From Streptococcus pneumoniae (GTDB taxonomy: Bacteria > Bacillota > Bacilli > Lactobacillales > Streptococcaceae), in assembly GCF_001096185.1 (NCBI RefSeq), contig NZ_CRPU01000001.1, forward strand, positions 1-64,000: a DNA stretch of 64,000 nt, written 5' to 3'. The translations under genes were made by a program, and so were the position numbers. Shown here piece by piece: positions 26,509-36,713 of this stretch (position 1 is its first letter; each line of letters opens with the position of its first letter). The notes below the pieces were generated by a model. The model made no database searches and was not told the DNA's origin. It was given only the letters and a program-made list of their open reading frames with translations.

Positions 26509-26847
26509 CTACTCTCCTTCTTTCAACCATTTTTGACGAATTTCTCTATAGCGACGTCTGGCATACTTGACAGCGTATTGACCTTCTTCTCCGAGAAAAA
26601 GGATTCTTTCTTGAAAATCAATCGATTTTACTTTATCAAGATTGACCAAACAATTTCGATGACATCTCATCAAGGTTTCCCCATATTGGTTCTCAAGATC
26701 ACTTAAATTTTGAACCATATTAAAACTAGCTTCTTCTGTAACAATCTGTACGGTATGGGCTTTAGTTGGATGTGTTTGGATATAGTAGACATCGTCGATG
26801 TTTACTTTATAAACTGTTTTCTGTGTCTGAATAATCATATGTTTCAT
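26509..26847 (-). CDS. blpS: BlpS, stand-alone LytTR DNA-binding protein
   Basis: A 112-residue protein made only of a LytTR domain (VDDVYYIQTHPTKAHTVQIV, then MRCHRNCLVNLDKVKSIDF), with no receiver domain. In S. pneumoniae BlpS is the first gene of the blpSRH operon and is a putative modulator at BlpR sites. It starts at 26847 after a GAGGAG site, divergent from blpT. Confidence 0.9.
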   Translation of the reverse strand: MKHMIIQTQKTVYKVNIDDVYYIQTHPTKAHTVQIVTEEASFNMVQNLSDLENQYGETLMRCHRNCLVNLDKVKSIDFQERILFLGEEGQYAVKYARRRYREIRQKWLKEGE

Positions 26848-26994
26848 TGGATTCTCCTCCTAAGAAAAGAATAACAGAAAAGGTCTAACACAAGCACACC
26901 CAATCCTAAACAGTCTTTGAAAACTCCTAAAAGGACTATTTTTCTACAACATCATGATGAGCTTACAACTATTTTATCATAAAATCTTAACAGT

Positions 26995-27024
26995 ACCATT
27001 CAGGAAATTTCAAGGACAATTAAA
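26995..27024 (+). promoter_or_regulatory. ComE/BlpR-class direct repeat upstream of blpT
   Basis: Plus strand ACCATTCAG-N12-ACAATTAAA, close to the ComE box pattern (ACAnTTCAG-N12-ACAnTTGAG). About 29 bases further is GATAAA as a weak -10, similar to the 28-base spacing at the two blp promoters. It points towards blpT and may also serve blpS on the other strand. The rest of 26848-27123 holds nothing else I can name. Confidence 0.42.
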
Positions 27025-27123
27025 GATTTGAAGGTGAAAAAGGAGATAAAAGTGATAAACTGACAGTATCAAAACACAGTTGCTAGAAACAAGACTGGCA
27101 CCCAGATTAAAGGAGGAATTCTC

Positions 27124-27453
27124 ATGACAGATACAGACCCTATCAAAAGAGCTCAGACTTTGATTACTGACTTAAACAAAACCTACCAAACATGCAAACA
27201 GGCAACCGCTGACGACGTCCGCTTTCAGGAGCAATTAAACTCTATTCTTGGCTTCCTAGCCAAGGCTGAGACAGTGGATAATCGAGTCTTGATTGAACTG
27301 GAAAAATTTTACCAGACTTCCAGTCTTCTCATGGGACTCAGCGCTCTTGATCCAGATGCTCCAACTCGCGCCGCTTGGCGGGCCTATGACCGCTTCCACT
27401 TTGACCAGGTCAAGACCGAGTTGAGTCTCTACGGACCAACCATTATCCTGTAG
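27124..27453 (+). CDS. blpT: BlpT
   Basis: A 109-residue soluble helical protein (MTDTDPIKRAQTLITDLNKTYQ ... LSLYGPTIIL). It corresponds in position and size to BlpT of S. pneumoniae, divergent from blpS. Function is not established. AAAGGAGG lies upstream of the ATG. It ends at a two-way terminator shared with ecsB. Confidence 0.8.
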   Translation: MTDTDPIKRAQTLITDLNKTYQTCKQATADDVRFQEQLNSILGFLAKAETVDNRVLIELEKFYQTSSLLMGLSALDPDAPTRAAWRAYDRFHFDQVKTELSLYGPTIIL

Positions 27454-27456
27454 AAA

Positions 27457-27496
27457 ATAAAAGAAGTTGAGACAAACTGAACTCAACTTCTTTTTT
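27457..27496. terminator. Bidirectional terminator between blpT and ecsB
   Basis: AAGAAGTTGAG, loop, CTCAACTTCTT with a run of T on the plus strand and a T-rich stretch on the minus strand. Confidence 0.82.
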
Positions 27497-27514
27497 AGTG
27501 TCATATAGGCAATG

Positions 27515-28564
27515 TTAGTCCTGCATCTGACGTTTTACCTGATAAGGTAAGTACAAGACTAGTAAAACCAAACCAGCTCCCAGTAAGGCTAGAAGGGCTA
27601 GTTTTTCTTGGAAGGTAATCAACCCAACAACTAATTCCACAAGTAAAACAAAACTGGTCAATCCTCTGACCACTGCCTGCAAGCCTTTTTCCTTTTGCCC
27701 CTTGTCCAGTGGAAAGAGTTGGGTCAAATACTGGTAGTCAAAAGCATGATAGAGGGCCAGCAACTGGAAGAGCAAGAGGTAATTAAAGAGAACCACCACT
27801 GCTGTCGCAATCCAAGCTTGCTCGATAAAAATCTGCGCCAGTATGGAAAGCAAGAGCAGACGGAGACTGAGCGCAAAGAGGTCTCCATTTCGCAGATAAG
27901 AACGCAGATAGAGATTTTGCCATATCTTCCCAGGCACCTTCTGAACAACCTTTAGGATAAAGTCCAGATAGGCACGACGCTTGACGCTGTTTGAAATTCC
28001 CTTTACCTGGGTAAAGAGGGCAAAGAAACGAAGCAAGACTTGCTTACGCTTGCTTTCTTGAGAAATAACATAATCCCAGTCCAGTCCAGTTTCCGTGAAA
28101 AATTTACTAGCCTTTTGACGAAAGAGGAAATATTTACCTACTCCCAATAAAAGCACATAGACCAGAAAAACAGGCAAGCCATAACCCATGGCTAAAAATA
28201 AGGGCGCAAACAATAGCAAGAAAAGGGTCTGTACAAAAAGCCAAAAGACTAGGGAAATGCCAGTTTGACGCTTGAGATGGAGTTTGATTTCCTCTTCTCC
28301 GACCAAGAGAAAGAGCTTGTCTGGAGCCTCCATATAGGTGGCAATTCCTCCCCAAAGCAAAAGTAAAACAGAGGTAATTCCTACAAATAAAAGGATAGGC
28401 CAATGATTTTCAGGAAAATGTTGCAAGAGTTGACTGTACTGGTAGGCTAAAAACCCCAGCAAGACAAGCAGGAACAAGACAAAGTGGTCATTGAGAACAT
28501 AGCGCAGATAACCAAGACACTCCTTACGAAAAGCCTGCTTTCTCTTTAAAAACAAGTCTTTCAT
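27515..28564 (-). CDS. ecsB: ABC transporter permease EcsB
   Basis: A 349-residue membrane protein with about six to eight hydrophobic segments (FVLFLLVLLGFLAYQY, LFLLLFAPLFLAMGYGL, LFQLLALYHAFDY). It matches the EcsB permease family. Its start overlaps ecsA by four bases. EcsAB affects secretion, competence and membrane proteolysis in Firmicutes; the substrate is uncertain and may include pheromone peptides. Confidence 0.87.
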   Translation of the reverse strand: MKDLFLKRKQAFRKECLGYLRYVLNDHFVLFLLVLLGFLAYQYSQLLQHFPENHWPILLFVGITSVLLLLWGGIATYMEAPDKLFLLVGEEEIKLHLKRQTGISLVFWLFVQTLFLLLFAPLFLAMGYGLPVFLVYVLLLGVGKYFLFRQKASKFFTETGLDWDYVISQESKRKQVLLRFFALFTQVKGISNSVKRRAYLDFILKVVQKVPGKIWQNLYLRSYLRNGDLFALSLRLLLLSILAQIFIEQAWIATAVVVLFNYLLLFQLLALYHAFDYQYLTQLFPLDKGQKEKGLQAVVRGLTSFVLLVELVVGLITFQEKLALLALLGAGLVLLVLYLPYQVKRQMQD

Positions 28565-29292
28565 AGCTCCTCCTCTTTGGTCAGAGCCAAGTAAATATCA
28601 TTCAAACTAGCCTCAGGCATATCAAAGGCTTCGCGCAGTTGCAGGAGATTTCCCTTGGCACGCACCTCTCCCTTGTGAAGAATGACAAAGGCATCACACA
28701 TCTTCTCCGCCGAATCCAGCACGTGGGTACTCATGAGAATGGACTTACCCTTTTGCTTTTCCACTTCCAAAAGCTGAATCAAGTCTGCAATAGCCAACGG
28801 ATCCAGACCAAGGAAAGGCTCATCCACGATAAAGAGACTCGGATCCACCACAAAAGCACAGATAATCATGACTTTCTGCTTCATCCCTTTTGAAAAATGA
28901 ACAGGGAACCAGTCTAATTTCTGATCCAGACGGAACATTTTTAACAAAGGCTCCACTCTCTCAAAAGCCACTTTCTGCTCAATACCATAAGCCATAGCAA
29001 CAGTTTCAATATGCTCTCTGAGGGTTAATTCCTCATACAGACTAGGTGTCTCAGGAATGTAGCCAATTTGCTTGCGGTAGCTAGTAGCATCTTCTTGAAG
29101 AGTAAGTCCATTGATGTTGATAGAACCGCTATAAGGTGTCAACAGACCGATAATCTCATTAATAGTCGTCGATTTCCCAGCACCATTGAGACCAATCAGA
29201 CCGACCAGCTGCCCACTTTCAACAGTAAAGGATACATCTTTCAAGACAGGGACATGGACATAGCCACCTGTCAGGTTTTTAATTTCTAACAT
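28561..29292 (-). CDS. ecsA: ABC transporter ATP-binding protein EcsA
   Basis: A 243-residue ABC ATPase. Walker A is GLNGAGKSTT (about residues 34-43), signature FSKGMKQKV, Walker B LFIVDEPFLG, and the switch His is in MSTHVL. It works with EcsB. It is divergent from the hit gene; the 67-base gap must hold both promoters. Confidence 0.92.
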   Translation of the reverse strand: MLEIKNLTGGYVHVPVLKDVSFTVESGQLVGLIGLNGAGKSTTINEIIGLLTPYSGSININGLTLQEDATSYRKQIGYIPETPSLYEELTLREHIETVAMAYGIEQKVAFERVEPLLKMFRLDQKLDWFPVHFSKGMKQKVMIICAFVVDPSLFIVDEPFLGLDPLAIADLIQLLEVEKQKGKSILMSTHVLDSAEKMCDAFVILHKGEVRAKGNLLQLREAFDMPEASLNDIYLALTKEEEL

Positions 29293-29306
29293 ATTTTCTC
29301 CAAATC

Positions 29307-29315
29307 TGGTATAAT
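29307..29315 (+). promoter_or_regulatory. Extended -10 promoter for the HIT gene
   Basis: TGGTATAAT on the plus strand, 45 bases before the HIT gene ATG. No good -35, as is usual with an extended -10. Confidence 0.6.
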
Positions 29316-29359
29316 GTAGCTATATTATATCAAAATTCAATACAGTAGAGGTAGATTTT

Positions 29360-29770
29360 ATGTCAGATTGCATTTTTTGTAAAATCATCGCAGGGGAAAT
29401 TCCTGCTTCAAAAGTATATGAAGATGAGCAGGTTCTTGCCTTTCTTGATATCTCTCAGGTGACACCAGGACACACCTTGGTCGTGCCAAAGGAACACTAT
29501 CGCAATCTTTTGGAAATGGACGCTACTAGCGCCAGCCAACTCTTTGCCCAAGTGCCAAAAATCGCTCAAAAAGTCATGAAAGCTACCAAGGCTACTGGCA
29601 TGAATATCATTGCCAACTGTGAAGAAATCGCAGGGCAAACCGTCTTTCATACCCACGTTCACCTCGTGCCTCGCTACAGTGCGGACGATGACCTCAAGAT
29701 TGATTTTATCGCCCACGAACCAGACTTTGACAAACTTGCTCAAGTCGCTGAAACCATCAAAAATGCCTAA
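29360..29770 (+). CDS. HIT family protein (Hint-like nucleotide hydrolase)
   Basis: A 136-residue histidine-triad protein. The motif HTHVHLVP (His-x-His-x-His) is near residue 95; CIFCKIIAGEIPASKVYED is the conserved N-terminal block with a CxxC. HIT proteins hydrolyse AMP-linked nucleotides. It is followed 9 bases later by a small secreted-type protein gene. Confidence 0.95.
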   Translation: MSDCIFCKIIAGEIPASKVYEDEQVLAFLDISQVTPGHTLVVPKEHYRNLLEMDATSASQLFAQVPKIAQKVMKATKATGMNIIANCEEIAGQTVFHTHVHLVPRYSADDDLKIDFIAHEPDFDKLAQVAETIKNA

Positions 29771-29779
29771 GGAGTTGCC

Positions 29780-30067
29780 ATGAAATTATCCAACCTACTG
29801 CTATTTGCAGGAGCTGCAGCCGGAAGTTATCTGGTCACAAAAAATCGCCAAACCATCACAGATGAAGTCTTGAATACCACTGACCGAGTTCAAGCTATCA
29901 AGGATGATGTGGATATTATCCAAAACAGCCTGCAAATCATCGACCAGCAAAAAGAACTCATCAAAGAATACCAAGAAGACCTGACTTACAAGTTTAAGGT
30001 CTTGGAAAAAGATATCCAGACTAGACTAGCTGTGATTAAAGAAACACAAGAAACTGAAGATAAGTAA
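29780..30067 (+). CDS. Small membrane-anchored coiled-coil protein
   Basis: A 95-residue protein. Residues 4-20 form a short hydrophobic anchor (NLLLFAGAAAGSYLV); the rest is a charged coiled coil (DDVDIIQNSLQIIDQQKELIKEY). Similar in plan to YtxH-type envelope proteins, but I do not recognise the family. It forms a two-gene unit with the HIT gene and ends at a strong terminator. Confidence 0.72.
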   Translation: MKLSNLLLFAGAAAGSYLVTKNRQTITDEVLNTTDRVQAIKDDVDIIQNSLQIIDQQKELIKEYQEDLTYKFKVLEKDIQTRLAVIKETQETEDK

Positions 30068-30091
30068 AAGAGCCTGACGGCTCTTTTTTAA
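30067..30091 (+). terminator. Terminator of the HIT operon
   Basis: AAAGAGCC, loop TGAC, GGCTCTTTTTT; directly follows the stop. Confidence 0.88.
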
Positions 30092-30161
30092 AAGGTAAAC
30101 AAGTTATAGCCCATCAACTATACATCATAATTTAGAAAACTCATACACCATTTCACAACTA

Positions 30162-30266
30162 ATACTCTTCGAAAATCAAATTCAAACCGTGTCAATGTCG
30201 CCTTGCCGTACTCAAGTACAGCCTGCGGCTAGTTTCCTAGTTTGCTCTTTGATTTTCATTGAGTAT
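30162..30266 (+). repeat. BOX element (boxA-boxC form)
   Basis: Same sequence type as 21167-21271: starts TACTCTTCGAAAATC, boxA core GTCAATGTCGCCTTGCCGTA, boxC and the end TTCATTGAGTAT. It lies in the 394-base gap between the HIT operon and dnaJ. Confidence 0.92.
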
Positions 30267-30284
30267 AAATCGAATACTTTCCCA

Positions 30285-30425
30285 GGCTTTCCGATGGAAT
30301 GAAAACACCTGAAACAGCTTGGTTTCAGGTGCCCGGAAACTTTGAGACCTAGGCTCAAAGTTTAGGTATGGAACTTCGAAGAAGGTCGCTACCGTCCGTC
30401 ATTACTTAAGGAAAGTTTTAAAAAA
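30285..30425. repeat. Composite hairpin repeat (SPRITE-like) next to BOX
   Basis: Contains CACCTGAAA...TTTCAGGTG, AAACTTTGAGACCTAGGCTCAAAGTTT (a perfect hairpin) and the end CCGTCCGTCATTACTTAAGG. Shares the GAGAC-TAGGCTC hairpin with blocks at 13415-13592 and 34736-34849. Family name uncertain. Confidence 0.42.
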
Positions 30426-30433
30426 TCTATAAA

Positions 30434-30460
30434 CAAAAAGAGCCCATCGGCTCTTTTTGT
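30434..30460 (-). terminator. Terminator of dnaJ
   Basis: Minus strand AAAAAGAGCCGATGGGCTCTTTTTG; directly follows the dnaJ stop. Confidence 0.87.
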
Positions 30461-30461
30461 G

Positions 30462-31598
30462 TTATTCTCCTTCAAAGGCATCTTTAATATGGTCAAAGAA
30501 ACCTTTTTTCTTTGGATTGACTTTTAAATCACCAGCAGCTGCGAATTCTTTAAGAGCTGCTTTTTGGCGGTCGTTCAAGCCTGTCGGTGTTACGACATTA
30601 ACGGTAACGTATTGGTCACCAACTGCACCACCACGAAGACTCGGAGCTCCCTTGCCACGTAGACGGAATTTCTTACCAGTCTGAGTTCCCTCTGGGATAA
30701 CCAATTCAACATCACCGTGAACAGTTGGGATATCAACTGTATCACCAAGAGCTGCTTGGACAAAGTTGAGGTTGAGATTGTAGAAGATAGTGGTTCCTTC
30801 ACGTTCAAACTTGTCGCTGGCTTCCACAGAAACCACTACATACAAGTCACCATAAGGTCCACCGTTAAAGCCTGCTTCACCCTGACCAGCTAGGCGGATT
30901 TGTTGACCGGTTTCCACACCAGCAGGGATTTTCACATGTACGCTATGCGCTTGTTTTTCATGCCCTGTTCCGTGACAAGTTGTACATGGATCTTTGATTT
31001 CTTTTCCGCGACCATGACAGACATCACAGGTTACTTGGCGACGCATCATACCAAGCGGAGTCTGCGTATCGACGTTAATGACACCAGCACCATGACAGCG
31101 TCCACAAGTGACTGGACTTGTTCCTGGCTTAGCACCAGAGCCATTACATGTACTACAGCTTGCTTCACGGTTGTACTTAACTTCTTTTTCAGCTCCAAAA
31201 ATAGCTTCTTCAAAGGTCAAGTTCACACGATACTGGAGATCATCCCCCTGACGAGGAGCATTTGGATTGCGTGAAGCACCGCCTCCGCCGAAGAAACTTG
31301 AAAAAATATCCTCAAAACCACCGAAGCCTCCTCCCCCGTTGAAACCGCCAAAACCACCAGCACCACCAAAGCCACCGTTGGCTCCAGTCGCACCATATTG
31401 GTCATAGGCAGCACGTTTTTGGTCGTCACTCAAAGTCTCATAGGCTTCTTGAACTTCCTTGTACTTTTCCTCAGCACCAGGCTCCTTATTGATATCTGGG
31501 TGATATTTTTTGGAAAGCTTACGATAAGCCTTTTTGATTTCGTCTGCCGAAGCGTTTTTTGACACCCCCAGACGATCATAAAATTCAGTATTGTTCAT
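30462..31598 (-). CDS. dnaJ: Chaperone DnaJ
   Basis: A 378-residue Hsp40 co-chaperone of DnaK. J domain residues 1-70 with HPD in [11 protein letters not shown]; Gly/Phe-rich region about 75-125; four zinc motifs [24 protein letters not shown] and CTTCHGTG (about 145-205); then the C-terminal peptide-binding domains. The start [11 protein letters not shown] at 31598 is the family start, but no good Shine-Dalgarno stands before it; a TTG four codons earlier is not better. It is separated from dnaK by an AT-rich membrane gene and by 243 bases with a direct repeat. Confidence 0.97.
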   Translation of the reverse strand: MNNTEFYDRLGVSKNASADEIKKAYRKLSKKYHPDINKEPGAEEKYKEVQEAYETLSDDQKRAAYDQYGATGANGGFGGAGGFGGFNGGGGFGGFEDIFSSFFGGGGASRNPNAPRQGDDLQYRVNLTFEEAIFGAEKEVKYNREASCSTCNGSGAKPGTSPVTCGRCHGAGVINVDTQTPLGMMRRQVTCDVCHGRGKEIKDPCTTCHGTGHEKQAHSVHVKIPAGVETGQQIRLAGQGEAGFNGGPYGDLYVVVSVEASDKFEREGTTIFYNLNLNFVQAALGDTVDIPTVHGDVELVIPEGTQTGKKFRLRGKGAPSLRGGAVGDQYVTVNVVTPTGLNDRQKAALKEFAAAGDLKVNPKKKGFFDHIKDAFEGE

Positions 31599-31637
31599 AC
31601 AAGATACCAAGACCGTAAAATTCGACTGAAAAATAGG

Positions 31638-31673
31638 AAATCTGACGCTGGAGCGATGCTCCTAGGCAGATTT
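31638..31673. repeat. Nested hairpin upstream of dnaJ
   Basis: Outer arms AAATCTG/CAGATTT and inner GGAGC-GAT-GCTCC. It lies between dnaJ and the downstream copy of the 26-base repeat. It could act as an mRNA processing or attenuation hairpin. Confidence 0.4.
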
Positions 31674-31688
31674 ATCTTTTTTCCGAGA

Positions 31689-31825
31689 ATTTAGGTCGGG
31701 TTCAATTCCTTTCTGTTATATTTAGTAAGAAATTTGGGAACCCGTGTTCAGTTACGAACACCTTTGTTCCTTTCTATTGATGTTCTGAATCAAACCTCGA
31801 TTTAGGTCGGGTTCAATTCCTTTCT
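31689..31825. repeat. 26-base direct repeat pair between dnaJ and the upstream hypothetical gene
   Basis: ATTTAGGTCGGGTTCAATTC plus CTTTCT occurs exactly at 31689-31714 and again at 31800-31825, 111 bases apart. On the minus strand each copy begins AGAAAGGAATTGAACC, i.e. a ribosome-site-like AAAGGA and a TTG opening a 4-codon frame (MNPT). Between them is a third AAAGGA followed by GTG (19 codons). The repeat may mark the insertion of the gene at 31842-32768. Confidence 0.75.
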
Positions 31826-31841
31826 TTTACTTTTAAAAGAA

Positions 31842-32768
31842 TTAGATTTTATTATTTAGATAAGTCAAATTCAATTCTGTGACTCCATAATCCGATAAAT
31901 TTATATTATTACCATTTGCATTTTCACAAGAAATAACATCATTTTTAGATATGTAAAAATCATATTGTAAATTTCCATTTTTACTATTACGTACAGGAAC
32001 TTCCTTTATTAACCTCTTCAACTCTATACCTGCTATTTTACAGCCTTGGTACGAGCTACCGCTTTTCGTAAAAAATATAACTTTATCATCATCTTTAATA
32101 CCATCAAGCATATTTTGTCTTAAAGTATACCAAGTCTTCCATCTTTCTACAGAGTCTATTGATGATCCCATATAGTTTTTACTATATCGAACATACATAT
32201 TATTTGTCTTCTCTTTTGAGGCAATCAGTGTTTTTATTTCAGAAAGAGCTATTACTTTGCTAGATACTTTATTCTCATCATGATTTTTAGATTCTATTAC
32301 ATGATTGTTTGAATCATACACGTCATATTCTATAGGAAAATCATTAGAATCATTATTCTCAAATTTACTACTAACATAATCTAAATAGGTACCTAAAAAT
32401 TCATTCGAGGAATTTTCTATTTCTTTTTCCATCTTTTTGATATGTGATCGACACTGTTTAATAATTTTAAGTTCATCTTCTTTATCTATATAAAACTCAC
32501 GAATAATATCAATATCCTTCAATATTTGTAATTTCTTTTCATATTCTGAATTTTCCTTAGATTGAAGCCACGAATAAACTGCTCCAATTGCAATCAGCAC
32601 TGCAACAACAAATTCAGGCGAAAATATTATAGATAACATAATATCATTTTCTGCTGTATTCTTATCAATAAAATGGGAAGCAACAACATATATCGTTATA
32701 GGAATAAATTCAAAAACAAGTAGTTCCCAATGACTTTTAAAAAGAAGTATAAATTTTTTAATAAACAT
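31842..32768 (-). CDS. AT-rich membrane protein inserted between dnaK and dnaJ
   Basis: A 308-residue protein that I do not recognise. Two hydrophobic segments near the N-terminus (about 14-31 and 49-66: LLVFEFIPITIYVVAS and FVVAVLIAIGAVYSW) are followed by a coiled coil (about 70-125, rich in Lys/Glu) and a soluble C-terminal domain (about 180-308). Asn, Lys and Ile are frequent and its codons are more A/T-rich than those of dnaK and dnaJ, pointing to acquisition. It is transcribed in the same direction as the chaperone genes but stands behind a terminator (32786-32815), so its own promoter is expected. Function unknown. Confidence 0.7.
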   Translation of the reverse strand: MFIKKFILLFKSHWELLVFEFIPITIYVVASHFIDKNTAENDIMLSIIFSPEFVVAVLIAIGAVYSWLQSKENSEYEKKLQILKDIDIIREFYIDKEDELKIIKQCRSHIKKMEKEIENSSNEFLGTYLDYVSSKFENNDSNDFPIEYDVYDSNNHVIESKNHDENKVSSKVIALSEIKTLIASKEKTNNMYVRYSKNYMGSSIDSVERWKTWYTLRQNMLDGIKDDDKVIFFTKSGSSYQGCKIAGIELKRLIKEVPVRNSKNGNLQYDFYISKNDVISCENANGNNINLSDYGVTELNLTYLNNKI

Positions 32769-32785
32769 ATTCCCTCTATTTTATC

Positions 32786-32815
32786 GAAAAACAGAGGCTG
32801 GGTTGCAACCTCTGG
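32786..32815 (-). terminator. Terminator downstream of dnaK
   Basis: Minus strand CCAGAGG, loop, CCTCTGTTTTTC. A second near-perfect palindrome (AAAATAGTCCACTGGACTATTTT, given as two arms around 32865) overlaps the dnaK stop. Confidence 0.78.
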
Positions 32816-32874
32816 ATTTCTTCTTATACTCGCCTGATTTTCAAGCTCGGGATAAAATAGTCCACTGGACTATT

Positions 32875-34849
<1,975 letters not shown>

Positions 34850-34967
34850 ATCTTTGGTTCGCTTCGCTCACTATTGCAAAACTGAACTACTTTTTTTATC
34901 TTTCTTCATAGTTTATTGTCGTTTCGGACAAGTTTTCTATTATGTATGTTACAACCGTCAGAATTGC

Positions 34968-35492
34968 CTAGTTGTAAACAACTACCATTGCTGGGCGTAG
35001 GATACGATCATGGAGTTTGTAGCCTTTTTGGAAGACTTGGGCGATGGTATCTGCTGGGTGTTCATCGTCTGCTGGGAGAGTTTGGATGGCCATATGGTAG
35101 TTATGGTCAAATTCACCGTCAGCTGCGATTTCTTCGATTCCTTCTTCTTTCAAAGCGTGAATCAAGCTTTCTTGCACCATCTCCAATCCTTTTTTGACAT
35201 CATCTGTCAATCCTTCAACTGCGAGTGCACGCTCAAGGTTATCCAAAGAAGGGAGAATCGCTTTTGCCAAGTCCTGGCTACGATAACGTTGCAAGTTTTG
35301 ACGCTCTTCATTGGCACGGCGTTGAATGTTTTGCATTTCTGCATGAGCGCGAAGGTATTTATTTTCGAACTCATCTGCACGTTCATTTGCCAAGTCCAAT
35401 TCAGACTTATCAGGAGTTGTTTCTTCTACCGTTTCCACAATTTCCTCTTCTTGGACTTCTTCTACTTCTTCATTTTTTATATCTTGGGCCAT
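34968..35492 (-). CDS. grpE: Nucleotide exchange factor GrpE
   Basis: A 174-residue protein: acidic N-terminus ([18 protein letters not shown]), a long coiled coil (about 45-90), and the beta domain ending [16 protein letters not shown]. It releases ADP from DnaK. The start at 35492 has AAAGGAGG at correct spacing; the frame from 35516 overlaps hrcA and is rejected. It lies 26 bases after hrcA. Confidence 0.97.
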   Translation of the reverse strand: MAQDIKNEEVEEVQEEEIVETVEETTPDKSELDLANERADEFENKYLRAHAEMQNIQRRANEERQNLQRYRSQDLAKAILPSLDNLERALAVEGLTDDVKKGLEMVQESLIHALKEEGIEEIAADGEFDHNYHMAIQTLPADDEHPADTIAQVFQKGYKLHDRILRPAMVVVYN

Positions 35493-35518
35493 TTTCGCCT
35501 CCTTTAATGATTTCAATC

Positions 35519-36553
35519 TTAATGTACTTCGTAATGATTACTGCTGAGGTAGCGGTAAAAATCTGTCAACTTCATGGTCAAAACACGGTTGACCACATTG
35601 ACTTGGTTGATTAGCTGTTGGTAATCCAGATTGACTGGACCGATAATGGCTAGAATTCCAACTCCCCGATAAGGAATGAGGAACTTGCTACTAATCACCG
35701 CTAGGTCTGCTAGGCAGGACTCTTGACTGTCTGCAACACGGACATTTTGCATCTGATCTTCATGCAGCCCCTCACGAATCTCCAGAGCTACCTTTTGCGG
35801 TTGGTCAAAGAACTGATAAGCTGCTAGATTGGCAAAATTCAAGAGATTAACCTTGCCCGCCACCACAATATTTTCGTTGAACATTTCCTTAAAGATGTGT
35901 TCAAAGAGATCAATCACATTATCCGTTGTTGTAAAGTAACGCTGGATAATCTGCGGAATCTCCGTCCGAATCTTGTAGTGAATATCGAGAACAGTGTGAC
36001 CGAGGAAACGTTCCTGAATGATGTTCTTCAGTTTCAGCAAGTCCTCCTGCAAGAAGTTCCTTGGAATCAGAAACTGACTGGTAACCGTTCGCGACTCGTC
36101 TAGGGTGAATACTGCCAAGGCTGTATGTTGCCCCAAAACAACGATATCAAAGGCTGTCAAACGTTGCCTGCTCGGTTCAACATCCAGTGCTACTACCGTA
36201 CAGCCACTCAGGTCTGTCAGTAGATTAGCAGCCTCTTGCAGAATATCCTCCAATTTAAAGAATTCCTGATCAAAGGCTTTGACAATCTCATAAACCTCAT
36301 TTTCAGCTAGTCGGTCAAAATCCAGTGAGTGTTTCACATAGTACTGAAAACCAGCAACACTTGGCATCCTACCACTTGAAGTATGGGCCTTTTCAAGCAA
36401 CCCTTGCTTTTCTAAAGCCGCCATGTCATTACGAATGGTTGCGCTGCTAGAGTTAATAGACTCTTGCAAGGCTTTGGATCCGACAGGTTCGTGCGTTTTG
36501 GTAAAGATGTCAATAATCAGATTTAAAATATCCTGTTGACGCTCTGTAACCAC
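35519..36553 (-). CDS. hrcA: Heat-inducible transcription repressor HrcA
   Basis: A 344-residue repressor of the heat-shock operon. The N-terminal winged helix (about 1-70; [21 protein letters not shown]) binds CIRCE operators; the remaining domain senses GroEL/stress. The start is GTG at 36553, eight bases after GGAG, giving the usual family N-terminus [13 protein letters not shown]. An ATG at 36586 lies inside the CIRCE operator and is rejected. First gene of the hrcA-grpE-dnaK operon and autoregulated through the two CIRCE sites upstream. Confidence 0.97.
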   Translation of the reverse strand: MVTERQQDILNLIIDIFTKTHEPVGSKALQESINSSSATIRNDMAALEKQGLLEKAHTSSGRMPSVAGFQYYVKHSLDFDRLAENEVYEIVKAFDQEFFKLEDILQEAANLLTDLSGCTVVALDVEPSRQRLTAFDIVVLGQHTALAVFTLDESRTVTSQFLIPRNFLQEDLLKLKNIIQERFLGHTVLDIHYKIRTEIPQIIQRYFTTTDNVIDLFEHIFKEMFNENIVVAGKVNLLNFANLAAYQFFDQPQKVALEIREGLHEDQMQNVRVADSQESCLADLAVISSKFLIPYRGVGILAIIGPVNLDYQQLINQVNVVNRVLTMKLTDFYRYLSSNHYEVH

Positions 36554-36579
36554 CTCATCACTCCTCTCTGTCTGATCGA

Positions 36580-36606
36580 TTAGCACTCGATACGCTCAAG
36601 TGCTAA
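36580..36606. promoter_or_regulatory. CIRCE operator, promoter-proximal to hrcA (one mismatch)
   Basis: TTAGCACTC-N9-AAGTGCTAA. Consensus is TTAGCACTC-N9-GAGTGCTAA, so one base differs. Lies between the -10 and the hrcA start. Confidence 0.93.
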
Positions 36607-36617
36607 CTTATGATTCT

Positions 36618-36645
36618 ATTATACACCCTTAAAAGAGAATGTCAA
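36618..36645 (-). promoter_or_regulatory. Promoter of the hrcA-grpE-dnaK operon
   Basis: Minus strand -35 TTGACA (36645-36640), 16-base spacer, -10 TATAAT (36623-36618). It is flanked by the two CIRCE operators. Confidence 0.88.
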
Positions 36646-36662
36646 GATAAAAACTCAAAAAA

Positions 36663-36689
36663 TTAGCACTCTTTTATCAAGAGTGCTAA
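36663..36689. promoter_or_regulatory. CIRCE operator, upstream copy (perfect)
   Basis: TTAGCACTC-TTTTATCAA-GAGTGCTAA, exact consensus for HrcA binding. It ends 25 bases before the stop of the DUF2812 gene's downstream flank and may also act as its terminator hairpin. Confidence 0.95.
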
Positions 36690-36713
36690 AAATCAGTCTG
36701 AAGACCTAGAACC

